Below, piece after piece: positions 17,339 through 26,598 of a stretch of DNA of 58,786 bases. Within the stretch, counting starts at the first letter, position 1; each line of letters begins with the position of its first letter. The position numbers were made by a program, and so were the translations under genes. The notes under the pieces are model-generated. The model searched no databases, was not told the origin of the DNA, and saw nothing but the letters and a program-made list of their open reading frames with translations. Location: assembly GCA_910587865.1 (NCBI GenBank), contig CAJUNX010000005.1, forward strand, positions 79,440 to 138,225. The letters are read 5' to 3'. This DNA is from an uncultured Roseburia sp. GTDB lineage: Bacteria > Bacillota > Clostridia > Lachnospirales > Lachnospiraceae.

Positions 17339-18742
17339 TTATTCCGCTAAAATCGCATTTGCCTGCTCAAAAAACTGCTCCGCCGCTTCCTGCGCGGTCA
17401 GCTCTCCGTACATCACCTTCTCGGTCAGGGAATCAAGCAGTGCGAACACCTCGCTGCTGCTGGCCGGGTTGGGCGGGTCGATCGGACTGCAGTTCGGCGT
17501 CACGACATTATTGATGTACGCGATCACTTCCTGATCATCCGGGGACTGCTTCTCCGCGATCGCATCTGCAACTACATTTGAGATCGGAACGCCGCGCTCT
17601 CCCAAAAGAACGTTATTGCAGTCAACCGAATTCGTGATATAGTCGATTAAGGCCGCCGCCTCGTCCGGGTTTTCGCTGTCCGTGCTCACGCAGAAGAACT
17701 GGCTCGGGTTCAGCCACAGGGCAGCCTTCGCATTATTGCCCGGGAACGTGGTCAGCGCGATATCCATCCCTTCCGGCGCCGCGGACTGCATCGCCACCAG
17801 CTGGTTGGATGCATAGAATCCGCACCAGGACATATTTTCCGGGCTGCTCCCGTATACCATCGGATCCTCCTGCACTTGTCCTCTGGTGCGCTCCACATAG
17901 AGGCTCGGATCAAGATGCCATCCCTCTTTGATTCCGTCTTCATAAATCTGAAAGAACGGCAGCAGCTCTTCTGCACTGTCCACGCCGAGCGCTCCTTCCC
18001 CGTAAAGCTGTTTTCCTTCCCCGCGGAGCAGATACTGCAGGAAGTACTCGCTGGTGTATCCGCCGTAGCTTAAGCTCGATTTGTAACCGGTCTTCTCATA
18101 CACCTCGCGGCAGATCTCCTTAAATTCCTCCACGGTCATATAATCGTGAATCTCGATCCCCGCCTCATCGAGGATCGTCTTGTTATAAAACAGCGCCGAA
18201 GCATTCACGCCGTTGCAGATCGCATAGATGCCGTCCCCGATCCGCCCGGTCTCAAGCACGCTCTCCGACACGTTCGTGACATCAATCGTCCCGTCCTCGA
18301 TATACGGGGTCAGATCCACCAGCGTCCCCTCTTCCGCATACTGCGGCAGATATCCGTAGACCATCTGCACCACATCCGGCAGCGTGTGCCCTGCCGCCAG
18401 CGTCGCCATTCTCGTCCAGTAGTCGTCCGAGAACTGACCGTCAAACGTAATATACGGATGATCTTCCGCATACATATCAAGGATCTGCTGTGTCCGCTCA
18501 TTTCTCAGCTGGCTGCCCCACCAGAAAACGCTTAACGTGATCGGCTCCTTTTCTGCATCCGTATCCGCATCCCCTGCGCCCGCCGGCTCCTGCGTGTCCG
18601 CCGGTGTGCCCGCATCGGCCGCGGCGCCGCCGGCGTCCGCACCCGCATCCGGCGTATCTTTCCCGCCGTCATTTCCGCATCCTGCCAGCAGTCCCGCCGT
18701 CAGCATCAGCGACAGCATCAGTGCCACACTTCTCTTTTTCAT
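17339..18742 (-). CDS. Extracellular sugar-binding lipoprotein of an ABC importer
   Basis: A 467-residue family 1 solute-binding protein. The signal peptide ends in the lipobox LLAGC (Cys22), so it is lipid-anchored outside the membrane. An Ala/Asp/Gly-rich linker follows (about 24-65), then the two-lobed binding domain starting ITLSVFWWGSQ. AAAGGAG lies upstream of the ATG. First gene of the operon with two permeases, a GH2 and a GH29 enzyme, which points to import of a glucuronate- or fucose-containing oligosaccharide. Ligand is inferred from neighbours only. Confidence 0.9.
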   Translation of the reverse strand: MKKRSVALMLSLMLTAGLLAGCGNDGGKDTPDAGADAGGAAADAGTPADTQEPAGAGDADTDAEKEPITLSVFWWGSQLRNERTQQILDMYAEDHPYITFDGQFSDDYWTRMATLAAGHTLPDVVQMVYGYLPQYAEEGTLVDLTPYIEDGTIDVTNVSESVLETGRIGDGIYAICNGVNASALFYNKTILDEAGIEIHDYMTVEEFKEICREVYEKTGYKSSLSYGGYTSEYFLQYLLRGEGKQLYGEGALGVDSAEELLPFFQIYEDGIKEGWHLDPSLYVERTRGQVQEDPMVYGSSPENMSWCGFYASNQLVAMQSAAPEGMDIALTTFPGNNAKAALWLNPSQFFCVSTDSENPDEAAALIDYITNSVDCNNVLLGERGVPISNVVADAIAEKQSPDDQEVIAYINNVVTPNCSPIDPPNPASSSEVFALLDSLTEKVMYGELTAQEAAEQFFEQANAILAE

Positions 18743-18820
18743 GGTAAAACTCTCCTTTCCGGTCTCACTGTTTCTTATGTGTCAATCCACGCTGTTTTAT
18801 TCCCGCGTGTTCTGATTTAC

Positions 18821-18849
18821 ATAGTAAAACAGGGTATCCGGCTTTACAA
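18821..18849 (-). promoter_or_regulatory. Candidate promoter of the sugar operon
   Basis: TTGTAA (18844-18849), 17 bp, TACTAT (18821-18826) on the minus strand, about 80 bp before the binding-protein start. The -35 lies in the loop of the terminator hairpin of the upstream genes. No convincing catabolite-response element was seen. Confidence 0.4.
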
Positions 18850-18873
18850 TCTGTCAAAACCGACTACCCTGTT
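18828..18873 (-). terminator. Terminator-like hairpin after the response regulator gene
   Basis: AACAGGGTA (18828-18836) and TACCCTGTT (18865-18873) are exact inverted repeats, extended inward by a CCGG/TCGG match. On the minus strand the stem is followed by TTTTA. It starts 18 bp after the response regulator stop. Confidence 0.55.
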
Positions 18874-18890
18874 CAAAAAACAGACTTCTG

Positions 18891-20426
18891 TTATTCCATC
18901 TGCCCGCTCCGATACTGTGCCGCCCATCTCCCCGGCGTCATGCCCTCCTGCTTTTTAAATATCTGGCTGAAGTACTGCGGGTTATTCCCGCATCCGACCT
19001 GCTCCGCCACATACTGGATCTTGCTGTCATCCTCCCCGGCGAGCAGCTCCTTTGCCCGCTTAATGCGCTGTTTTGTCAGATACTGTGAAAACTTCATGCC
19101 CGTCGATCTGCGGAACTGGCGGCTGACATAATCCACATTCATGTACAGATGCTGCTCCGCGATCTTTTTTAAGGTCAGGTCGCTGTCAGAAAGATGCCCT
19201 TTTACATACTCCATGATGCGCTCCGTTAAAACCCCGTAATCCCTGCCGCTTTTTTGCACTTCCTCCCTGGCCTGTACGAGCATCGCCAGCGTCATTTCCC
19301 GCAGGCGCTCCATGTCCCGCTCCTGGTTTGCGTTCCGAAAATACCGTGTCGCCTCCGGCATCGGCCAGATACCCGTGGCGGAAAGCTGCGTGCAGATCCC
19401 GTTTCCGAGCATCTGCAAAAACTCCGGCCGGGAAACGTTTTCCACATTTGTAATCAGTTCGTCGAGACACTGCATGATCCGCTCCTCATCGCCGCTCTCC
19501 AGCTTCTGATAAATCTCCTGCATGTCGCGGAGCGCATTCTGATTGTTTAAGATGGCGATAGCCCGGAAATTGTGAACCGCATACACCACGTCGTATCGCC
19601 TGATCTGGCGGAGCACCTTCTCTAACAGCGCCGGCAGATCCCGGTATGTTTCCTGACGGATTTCCAGGATGGACGCCGCTTCGCCCGCACACTCCGAAAG
19701 CAGGGCCGGCGCAAGCGCCTCATAGCTGAACAAAAGCAGGGTATTTTTGACATAGATCCCGTAAAATACCGCGGGCGTCTTTCTCTGCCGCTCCTTCTGC
19801 CCGAGCCGCTCTAAGTACCCGTCAAGGTATTCCGGTTCCAGATAATAGAGGTAAGAAAGACAGCAGGGACCGCGGTCAAAATCCTGATACTGACCGTAAC
19901 ATTCCCGAAGCTGCGCGAGCCGCTCCGAAAGCTCCCCGTTTCCGGTCTCCTTTGCCGCAATGCTGTCCGTGATCAGATGATACAGCGCGTCCTGGTGCAT
20001 GATCTGAATCATCGCGTCCTGGCGCAGCCGCTCCTCCTCCTGACGGCGCAGGCGGCGGTTGTCCTCACTCGCCGCTTTTACGCTCTCGATCAGCTTGTTT
20101 TCATTGCAGGGCTTTAGCAGGTAATGCCGCACCCCGTACTGCATCGCCTCCCTCGCATAGTCGAATTCCTCATATCCGGAGAGGATGATAAACTGGATCT
20201 GCCGGTCTGTCTGTGTGATCTCCCTCACCAGCTCAAGCCCGGACATCCCCGGCATCCGGATATCGGTGAGCACGATATCCGGCGACTCGTCCAGAATCAT
20301 ATGGTACGCCTCGATCCCGTCCTTACAAAGCCCGGTCAGCTTAATCCCGAGACTCTCCCAGTCGATCAGGCGCGAGATCGTCTCCCTGATGACCCGCTCG
20401 TCATCCGCGATGATCAGTTTCTGCAT
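18891..20426 (-). CDS. YesN-type response regulator with AraC DNA-binding domain
   Basis: A 511-residue regulator. The receiver domain has the acidic pair ADDE and phospho-acceptor Asp55 in IVLTDIRMPG. A middle region of unclear fold follows. The C-terminal 100 residues are an AraC-type double helix-turn-helix (LTLKKIAEQHLYMNVDYVSR, then VGCGNNPQYFSQIFKK). The frame is open upstream to 20516, but the start at 20426 has AGGAGGAGAGGAG before it and homology begins there. With the sensor kinase upstream and the sugar operon downstream it is very likely the activator of that operon. Confidence 0.9.
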   Translation of the reverse strand: MQKLIIADDERVIRETISRLIDWESLGIKLTGLCKDGIEAYHMILDESPDIVLTDIRMPGMSGLELVREITQTDRQIQFIILSGYEEFDYAREAMQYGVRHYLLKPCNENKLIESVKAASEDNRRLRRQEEERLRQDAMIQIMHQDALYHLITDSIAAKETGNGELSERLAQLRECYGQYQDFDRGPCCLSYLYYLEPEYLDGYLERLGQKERQRKTPAVFYGIYVKNTLLLFSYEALAPALLSECAGEAASILEIRQETYRDLPALLEKVLRQIRRYDVVYAVHNFRAIAILNNQNALRDMQEIYQKLESGDEERIMQCLDELITNVENVSRPEFLQMLGNGICTQLSATGIWPMPEATRYFRNANQERDMERLREMTLAMLVQAREEVQKSGRDYGVLTERIMEYVKGHLSDSDLTLKKIAEQHLYMNVDYVSRQFRRSTGMKFSQYLTKQRIKRAKELLAGEDDSKIQYVAEQVGCGNNPQYFSQIFKKQEGMTPGRWAAQYRSGQME

Positions 20427-20520
20427 ACTCCTCTCCTCCTGATTTTTCCGTCTCCGCCGATGCCACGGCGGCTTTCGCTTTTGTTCCGACGCACGACGCT
20501 TTCTCTGGCATTCCACCTGT

Positions 20521-22425
20521 TTATGCTTCGTCCGGTATTCCGCCTGTCTGTTCTTCGCCCGGCGTTCCGCCTGCCTGCGCTTTCCCAGGCAATGCTTCCT
20601 GCCGCTCTGGCAGCACGGCCGGCACCACCAGCTCCGCCACAGCGTAATCGTCCTCGTTATACAGGCGCAGGCCGTACGCCTCTCCGTACTGCATCCGGAT
20701 CCTTTTGTGGATATTTAACAGTCCGACGCCGTGCCCGTGCGGGCGGATCTCACCGTTTTCCAGCTTCTCCAGCAGATCATCCTCCATCTCAGATCCGGTG
20801 TTTCGGACAAAAAAGTGCAGGTTTCCGTCCGTTTTTTTGATCGCGAGAAGGATGCTGCACTCCTCCACACTGACCTCAAGCCCGTAAAAAATCGCATTTT
20901 CGATCAGAGGCTGAATGATCATTTTCGGAATCCGGTAGGGATGCCACTCCTCCCCGATCTGATTTTCAAACGCCAGACGGCTCTCGTAGCGCAGCTTCTG
21001 GATCGTGATGTAGGAAGAGATCAGCACCATCTCCCGTCCCACGGTATAGTCCCGTTCCTCCCCGCTCCGAAGCGAGGTGCGCAGCAGTGTGCCGAGCGCC
21101 TCCACCATATCCTGAATGTCTTTTTCACCTGCCAGCACCGCGCGCCATTTGATCGAATCCAGTGTATTGTACAGAAAATGCGGGTTGATCTGATTCTCCA
21201 GCGCCCGGATCTGCGCCTCTTTTTTTAACAGCTCGTTCACATAATTTTCCTGGATCAGACGGATGATCGTACCGCTCATCTCATCAAACTGACGGTTTAA
21301 CGTGCCGATCTCGTCCCCTCTGACCGCATAGTCGTATGCCGCCTCCGGTATCCTGGTATTGTCCTGCGCAAACTGCTGCATCCGCTTCTCAAGAAGGCTC
21401 ACGTGGATCATCAGGCGCCCGATCAGCCGTGCAGAGAGCGTGACCGCCGCCAGAAGATCAAACAGTGTGATCCACAGGCACAATATCTGAATTCTGCGGA
21501 TCTGCCGTCCGATTTTCTCATAGGAGACCAGACAGTAATAATCCCATCCGTATGCGTCGATCGTCCCGTGGGAGATAAAATAACTGCTCCCGCCGATCTG
21601 CTGCACCCGGTATTCCTCAATCTCCTCAAGCCCCAGGGCGTCGATCCGTCCGGATACCGCAGCGCCGCCCTCTTTTGCGCCATTTGCGCCCACCGTCATA
21701 TCGCCGTCATCTGTCGTCCGTATGTTATCCGTGTGATACAGCACTTCCCCGTTTTTTGTGATGACATACGCCGTTTCCCCGTACCGGCCCTGAAAATGCG
21801 TGCTCATACGAATCAGCGCATTCATATCCGCATTGATCAGGATCGTCCCGAGCGTGTCCAGCTTCAGGCCCTCAATCCGGCGGATATCACGCGCAAGGAA
21901 CAGTCCGTATTCGTTCATATACCGGTCCACCCAGCACAACGCGCCGTCCTTCTGTGCGGACTCCATCAGAATTTCCCGCTGTACCTCCTTCGGCACGCGG
22001 TCCACTGCGATCAGGTTTGTCTTTAGCACCGACACCGGTGTGTACAGGGCAATGTAGCGGAGAGTTCCGTCGGAAAAGTTGTGATAATAATCCCCGACAT
22101 ACACGCCCATCTGCCGCAGGACGCCCGGCGACTGAATCCCCGCCTCCTGATTCTCCTTCAGCTCCGTCATCCCCTTCTGAACCTTCTCGTCCGCCAGAAA
22201 CATCTCCGTGATGCTCACCATCCGGTCCATATAATCCGTGATCTCCTTCGCGGAGTAGGACATGGACTCCGACATCGTCTGATAAAGCATCCGGTTGTAG
22301 GACGCGGAGAGAATCTGAACGATCACAAAGGACATCATTGCCGTTACAAAAATCCCGCCCAGAATGATCGCGAGCAGCTTTCTTTTCAGCGGAACATGGT
22401 TCATCCATCCGATTCTTTTCCTCAT
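20521..22425 (-). CDS. YesM-type sensor histidine kinase
   Basis: A 634-residue membrane kinase. First membrane segment at about 15-38, a large extracellular sensing domain (about 40-290), a second membrane segment (ILCLWITLFDLLAAVTLSARL), a HAMP domain, the His_kinase block with phospho-acceptor His in QINPHFLYNTLDSIKW (about residue 414), and an ATPase domain with GHGVGLLNIHKRI. The C-terminal tail is an extra Pro/Gly/Glu-rich repeat-like stretch (PGKAQAGGTPGEEQTGGIPD). The start at 22425 has AAGGAG eight bases upstream. Partner of the response regulator; senses an extracellular sugar or its binding protein. Confidence 0.9.
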   Translation of the reverse strand: MRKRIGWMNHVPLKRKLLAIILGGIFVTAMMSFVIVQILSASYNRMLYQTMSESMSYSAKEITDYMDRMVSITEMFLADEKVQKGMTELKENQEAGIQSPGVLRQMGVYVGDYYHNFSDGTLRYIALYTPVSVLKTNLIAVDRVPKEVQREILMESAQKDGALCWVDRYMNEYGLFLARDIRRIEGLKLDTLGTILINADMNALIRMSTHFQGRYGETAYVITKNGEVLYHTDNIRTTDDGDMTVGANGAKEGGAAVSGRIDALGLEEIEEYRVQQIGGSSYFISHGTIDAYGWDYYCLVSYEKIGRQIRRIQILCLWITLFDLLAAVTLSARLIGRLMIHVSLLEKRMQQFAQDNTRIPEAAYDYAVRGDEIGTLNRQFDEMSGTIIRLIQENYVNELLKKEAQIRALENQINPHFLYNTLDSIKWRAVLAGEKDIQDMVEALGTLLRTSLRSGEERDYTVGREMVLISSYITIQKLRYESRLAFENQIGEEWHPYRIPKMIIQPLIENAIFYGLEVSVEECSILLAIKKTDGNLHFFVRNTGSEMEDDLLEKLENGEIRPHGHGVGLLNIHKRIRMQYGEAYGLRLYNEDDYAVAELVVPAVLPERQEALPGKAQAGGTPGEEQTGGIPDEA

Positions 22426-22472
22426 ACGCCGCTCTCCTTCCGCCATCCTGCCGGCTCTCTCTTCCGCTCCTT

Positions 22473-23831
22473 TTAAGCAATCCCGCCGGCACGCAGCATC
22501 TGCGCGCGCTCCGTCTTTTTATATACATGCACGTATGCCGGAAACAAAAACGCGTCCGCAAAAATCCAGGCCACCGGCCCCGCAAAACAGGCTGCGGTAA
22601 ACCCGAACGCCGGAACCAGGGCAAACCCCACCAACGCGCGTGCGATCATCTCAAACACACCCGCAAAGACCGCAAACCTGCTGTAGCCCATGCCCTGGAT
22701 CAGAAACCGTATGATGTTGACAAACGCGAGCGGAATGAAGAAACAGCTGTTGATCACAAGCAGCTGGTGCGCGTTCGAAATAACCTCCGCATTTCCGCTC
22801 TCCACAAAAAACATCACCAGATGCTCCCCGGTAAACAGCATCACGACAAATGCAATCAGCGAATAACCGATCCCGAGCAGGGAGCAGGCACGCAGCCCTT
22901 CCCGGATCCGCAGAAGCTTCCCGGCCCCGACATTCTGCCCGCCGTAAGTCGCCATCGTAGTCCCCATCGCGTCAAACGGAGTGGAAAAAAACATGCTGAT
23001 TTTTCCCGCGGCCGTCATCGACGCCACCGCAGCCGATCCGAGCGTATTTACGGCGCTCTGCAGCACCACGCTCCCGATCGCCGTGATGGAATACTGCAGC
23101 CCCATCGGCACCCCCATGTTAAGGAGCACTTTTATATAGGATTTATTCACGCCGCGCTCTTTTCTGCCGACATGCAGGATTTCAAAATGCTTCATGCTGT
23201 ACGCCACGCAGCCAATGCCGGCAAGCAGCTGGGAAGCCACGGTCGCGAGCGCCGCACCGGCCACTCCCATACCGCAAACGATGATAAACAGCAGATCAAG
23301 CACAATGTTAAGCAGTGCCGCGATCGTTAAGAATACGACCGGCGTCCGGCTGTCCCCCAGCGAACGGATGATGCCCGAAATCAGGTTGTACAGGTAGGTC
23401 GCCGGAATTCCCGCAAATATAATCACGATATAAGTATACGCATCCGCCATGATATTATCCGGCGTCTGCATCAGCTTAAGTACCGGCCGGCAGAAAATCA
23501 CCGTCACTGCCGTCATCACCACGGCAAAGGCCGCGGACAGGTACACCGCATTCACCATATAGCCGCGCAGCCCCTCAAAATCTCTCTCCCCGAACCGATG
23601 GGAAAGCGGGATCGCAAATCCGCTGCAGACCCCCATGCAGAAACCGATGATCAGAAAATTGACAGACCCGGTCGATCCCACCGCCGCGAGCGCATCCACC
23701 CCCAGAAATTTCCCCACAATCAGGGTGTCCATCAGATTGTAAAACTGCTGAAACAGCATCCCAAAAAACAACGGCACCGAGAAGCCTAAAATCAGCCTCA
23801 TCGGCGAGCCGTCTGTCATATCTTTTGTCAT
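22473..23831 (-). CDS. MATE family efflux transporter (second copy)
   Basis: A 452-residue transporter with about 12 membrane segments. The N-terminal FGMLFQQFYNLMDTLIVGKF and LAAVGSTGSVNFLIIGF are typical of the DinF/NorM-like MATE branch. Its ribosome site GAGGTG overlaps the stop of the upstream PpiC-type gene, which suggests cotranscription. Different branch from the MATE protein at 10-11.5 kb. Confidence 0.92.
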   Translation of the reverse strand: MTKDMTDGSPMRLILGFSVPLFFGMLFQQFYNLMDTLIVGKFLGVDALAAVGSTGSVNFLIIGFCMGVCSGFAIPLSHRFGERDFEGLRGYMVNAVYLSAAFAVVMTAVTVIFCRPVLKLMQTPDNIMADAYTYIVIIFAGIPATYLYNLISGIIRSLGDSRTPVVFLTIAALLNIVLDLLFIIVCGMGVAGAALATVASQLLAGIGCVAYSMKHFEILHVGRKERGVNKSYIKVLLNMGVPMGLQYSITAIGSVVLQSAVNTLGSAAVASMTAAGKISMFFSTPFDAMGTTMATYGGQNVGAGKLLRIREGLRACSLLGIGYSLIAFVVMLFTGEHLVMFFVESGNAEVISNAHQLLVINSCFFIPLAFVNIIRFLIQGMGYSRFAVFAGVFEMIARALVGFALVPAFGFTAACFAGPVAWIFADAFLFPAYVHVYKKTERAQMLRAGGIA

Positions 23832-23842
23832 AATTGTACACC

Positions 23843-24835
23843 TCAGATATCACTGCAGTATTTTTCAAATACGGTAAAAAAGCTGTCCGTCGTGATCCCT
23901 TCCCCCGTGTCCGGAACCAGCTGTTCCCAGACCTCCTCATTTAAGGTCGTATCAAGCGACGAGACAAACCCGTTGTACACATCGTCAAACGCCTCCTTCT
24001 CGCGTTTTTCCACGATCGTCGCCTTATTTTCCTCCGTGAGCTCCCTGTCGTATTTGTTGATGCATCGGATAAAATAATATCCGTTATCCACCTCAATCCT
24101 CCCGGATACCTGATTGTCATCCATCGCAAATGCAATCTCCTCCACCTCGTCCGGCAGATCATCCCGGGACACGGTTACATGAATCGAGGAAAGCTCATTG
24201 TAATTGCCCGCCACCGTGGCAAAATCATCCCCGTCATTTAACTTTTTTTCGACCTCCGCCGCCCGCGTGCCGTCCGAGACAAAAATCTGCATGATCTCCA
24301 TGACACGCGCCTCGTCGTCGCTGACCTCACCGTTCACTTCATTTGTAAGCGAATGGTACAGTTTCTGCGCGAGTGCATAGCGGGTATAGTATTCATTGAT
24401 ATCCGCCTCCGAGACCCCCATACTGTCGATCTCCTCTCTGGTGAGCGAAGCGTAATATTCCGCCGCCGCCGCGGCAACGCTGCCGGCCTCCTCCTCCGTG
24501 AGCGACATTTCCCGCGATTTTGCCAGAAGATCCATGCAGTAGACGCACACGAGCTCCTCGAGCGTCATCGCTTTTACATACTCCTCCAGCGAATCATCGC
24601 CGAAGTCATGCTCCCACAGATTGATCGTGTAGGCAGTCCCATAAATATTCTGATAATTGGTCAGATAAACCCGCGCTTCCTTCACCCCGCAGGCGCTTCC
24701 GTCGATCTGAAACACCTGCCGGCTTCCCACGCCGCCGTTCACCGCAACATCCGTATTTCCGATTCTGCATCCGGAAAGACCGAGTGCCAGACAGACGGCG
24801 GAAAAAAACGCCGCCAGTCTTTTTCTTCCTCTCAT
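23843..24835 (-). CDS. PpiC/SurA-type peptidyl-prolyl isomerase lipoprotein
   Basis: A 330-residue lipoprotein (signal peptide with lipobox GLSGC, Cys23) with an N-terminal helical SurA_N-like region and a parvulin-like segment at about 200-300 (VMEIMQIFVSD, ELSSIHVTVSRDDLPDEVEEIA-type pattern, and DNGYYFIRCINKYD). Such proteins help fold secreted proteins outside the membrane. The frame is open to 25051, but that part is repeat DNA; the start at 24835 has GGAGG six bases upstream and leads straight into the signal peptide. Parvulin catalytic residues are poorly conserved, so activity is uncertain. Confidence 0.75.
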   Translation of the reverse strand: MRGRKRLAAFFSAVCLALGLSGCRIGNTDVAVNGGVGSRQVFQIDGSACGVKEARVYLTNYQNIYGTAYTINLWEHDFGDDSLEEYVKAMTLEELVCVYCMDLLAKSREMSLTEEEAGSVAAAAAEYYASLTREEIDSMGVSEADINEYYTRYALAQKLYHSLTNEVNGEVSDDEARVMEIMQIFVSDGTRAAEVEKKLNDGDDFATVAGNYNELSSIHVTVSRDDLPDEVEEIAFAMDDNQVSGRIEVDNGYYFIRCINKYDRELTEENKATIVEKREKEAFDDVYNGFVSSLDTTLNEEVWEQLVPDTGEGITTDSFFTVFEKYCSDI

Positions 24836-24966
24836 TCTCATCCTCCACATACCGGGCGACACTTTGCCCCCTTTGCCCGGCGATATTAACGGCGGACGAC
24901 ACGCCGCTCCTGTTTTCTCACTTTTTTCGCACGTGCCCTGCACTGACCGGCACACGGCTTTTCCCC

Positions 24967-25150
24967 CTGCACTGACCGGCTCGCCGGCTTCACACTTCTT
25001 TTCGCACGCGCTGCGCTGACCGGCTCGCTGGCTTCGCGCTTCTTTTCGCACACACTGCGCTGACCGGCTCGCTGGCTTCGCGCTTCTTTTCGCACGCGCA
25101 CTGCGCTGACCGGCTCGCCGGCTTCACACTTCTTTTCGCACGCGCTGCGC
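24967..25150. repeat. Intergenic 44-bp tandem repeat
   Basis: Four copies (24967-25010, 25011-25054, 25055-25100, 25101-25144) and 6 bp of a fifth. Three are 44 bp and one is 46 bp, with core CTGACCGGCTCGC and CTTCTTTTCGCAC. A decayed partial copy lies at about 24939-24960. It fills most of the 327-bp gap between the FAD dehydrogenase and the PpiC-type gene. No promoter or other gene was recognised in that gap. Confidence 0.93.
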
Positions 25151-25162
25151 ACCAGCCAAACC

Positions 25163-26569
25163 TTATGCCTGCGCCTGCATGGCGCGCAGGATGCTCCCCG
25201 CCACGGAAATCCCGTTTGCGGACGCCTGCTGTAAGCCGCGCGTCACGGATGCGCCGTCCCCGATCGCCCGAAGTCCTTTCACACTCGTCTCAAAGTCCTC
25301 GTTCACGACAACCTTATTCGAGTAAAACTTCACCTCCACGCCGTAGAGCAGGGTCTCATCACTCGCGATGCCCGGCGTCACCTTATCGAGCGCGAGCAGC
25401 ATCTCCTCGATGTCCACCATGATCCGGTGCGGAAAGACCAGTGAGAGATCGCCCGGCACCGCGTCCTTTAAGGTCGGCACAAGATTGTTTCTGCAAAGCC
25501 GCTCCTCGGTCGTACGCCTGCCGCGCCTGAAATCGCCGAACGTCTGCACCAGGATCTTCCCGTCGCAGAGCATGTTTGAGAGCTGCGCGATCTGCTTGCC
25601 GTACTCGATCGGCGTCTTAAACGGCTTTGTGAAATTTTTTGACACCAGAAGCGCAAAATTCGTGTTGTTCGTCTTTAACTCCTGCGACTTGTAGGCGTGC
25701 CCGTTGACCACCGCAAGCCCGTTGTCATAATATTCGGTCGCCACCTCTCCGGACGGATTGGTACAGAAGGTACGCACCTTATCGTCAAATGTAGGCGTAT
25801 GGTAAACCAGCTTTGCCTCGTACAGATTTTTGTTCAGAAACTCCATCACCTCGTCGCGCACCTCCACGCGCACGCCGATGTCCACGGTGCCGACCTTTGT
25901 GTCAATCCCGTGCTGTCCGCAGATGTGAGAAAACCAGTCCGCTCCCTCGCGGCCGACCGCGGAGATCACCTCCGCTGCAAGATACGTCTCCTCCTTGTCC
26001 GTGATCACGCCCTTCACCCGGTTGTCCCCGATCAGGATATCCTGCACCATGGTGCCGAATTCCATCTCCACCCCTTCCGCGAGCAGATGCTCCTGCAGGC
26101 GGGAATAGATCTTGTAGCCCTCCTCCGTGCCGAGATGGCGGATCGGGCATTCGATCAGCTTTAGGTTCGCGTTGATCGCCTTTCTGCGGATCTCGCGGAT
26201 TTCCTTTTCCTTGTCCACGCCGTACACCTTTTTATCCGCGCCGAATTTCAGATAAATATCGTCGGATTTTTTTAACAGCTCCACGGTCCGGTCATACCCT
26301 AAAATCTCCGGGAGATTGCCCCCGACATCCGGCGAGAGGGATAATTTCCCGTCGGAAAACGCCCCCGCTCCCGCAAACCCGGTCGTGATCGAACACGGCT
26401 TGCAGCCCACGCAGACCTTCGTCCGCCGCTTCGGGCATTCGCGCTTCTCGATCCTGCGCCCTTTCTCGATCATCAGCACCTTAAGCTCCGGTTTTTCGTG
26501 AATCAGCTCATACGCGCAGAAAATTCCCGAAGGCCCCGCTCCTATAATAATCACATCATATTGTTTCAT
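25163..26569 (-). CDS. FAD-dependent dehydrogenase of the COG2509 type
   Basis: A 468-residue flavoprotein. The N-terminal dinucleotide-binding motif is IIGAGPSGIFCAYEL; a Cys cluster CPKR-CVGCKPC follows at about 50-65, and the C-terminal FAD motif is RAIGDGASVTRGLQQAS. This conserved family of uncharacterised dehydrogenases is common in Clostridia. AAAGGAG lies before the ATG. It is 29 bp after the small conserved gene and probably in the same transcript. Substrate unknown. Confidence 0.85.
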   Translation of the reverse strand: MKQYDVIIIGAGPSGIFCAYELIHEKPELKVLMIEKGRRIEKRECPKRRTKVCVGCKPCSITTGFAGAGAFSDGKLSLSPDVGGNLPEILGYDRTVELLKKSDDIYLKFGADKKVYGVDKEKEIREIRRKAINANLKLIECPIRHLGTEEGYKIYSRLQEHLLAEGVEMEFGTMVQDILIGDNRVKGVITDKEETYLAAEVISAVGREGADWFSHICGQHGIDTKVGTVDIGVRVEVRDEVMEFLNKNLYEAKLVYHTPTFDDKVRTFCTNPSGEVATEYYDNGLAVVNGHAYKSQELKTNNTNFALLVSKNFTKPFKTPIEYGKQIAQLSNMLCDGKILVQTFGDFRRGRRTTEERLCRNNLVPTLKDAVPGDLSLVFPHRIMVDIEEMLLALDKVTPGIASDETLLYGVEVKFYSNKVVVNEDFETSVKGLRAIGDGASVTRGLQQASANGISVAGSILRAMQAQA

Positions 26570-26598
26570 CTTCCTCTCCTTTTTCCGGTAAACCGCGC

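Noticed and set aside
20427..20516. Basic N-terminal extension of the response regulator
   Set aside because: Arg/Lys-rich stretch without a ribosome site. Receiver homology starts at the ATG at 20426, which has AGGAGGAG.
24967..25150. CRISPR array or N-terminal extension of the PpiC-type lipoprotein
   Set aside because: No spacers between units. The extension would precede the lipoprotein signal peptide and lacks a ribosome site, while the ATG at 24835 has GGAGG.
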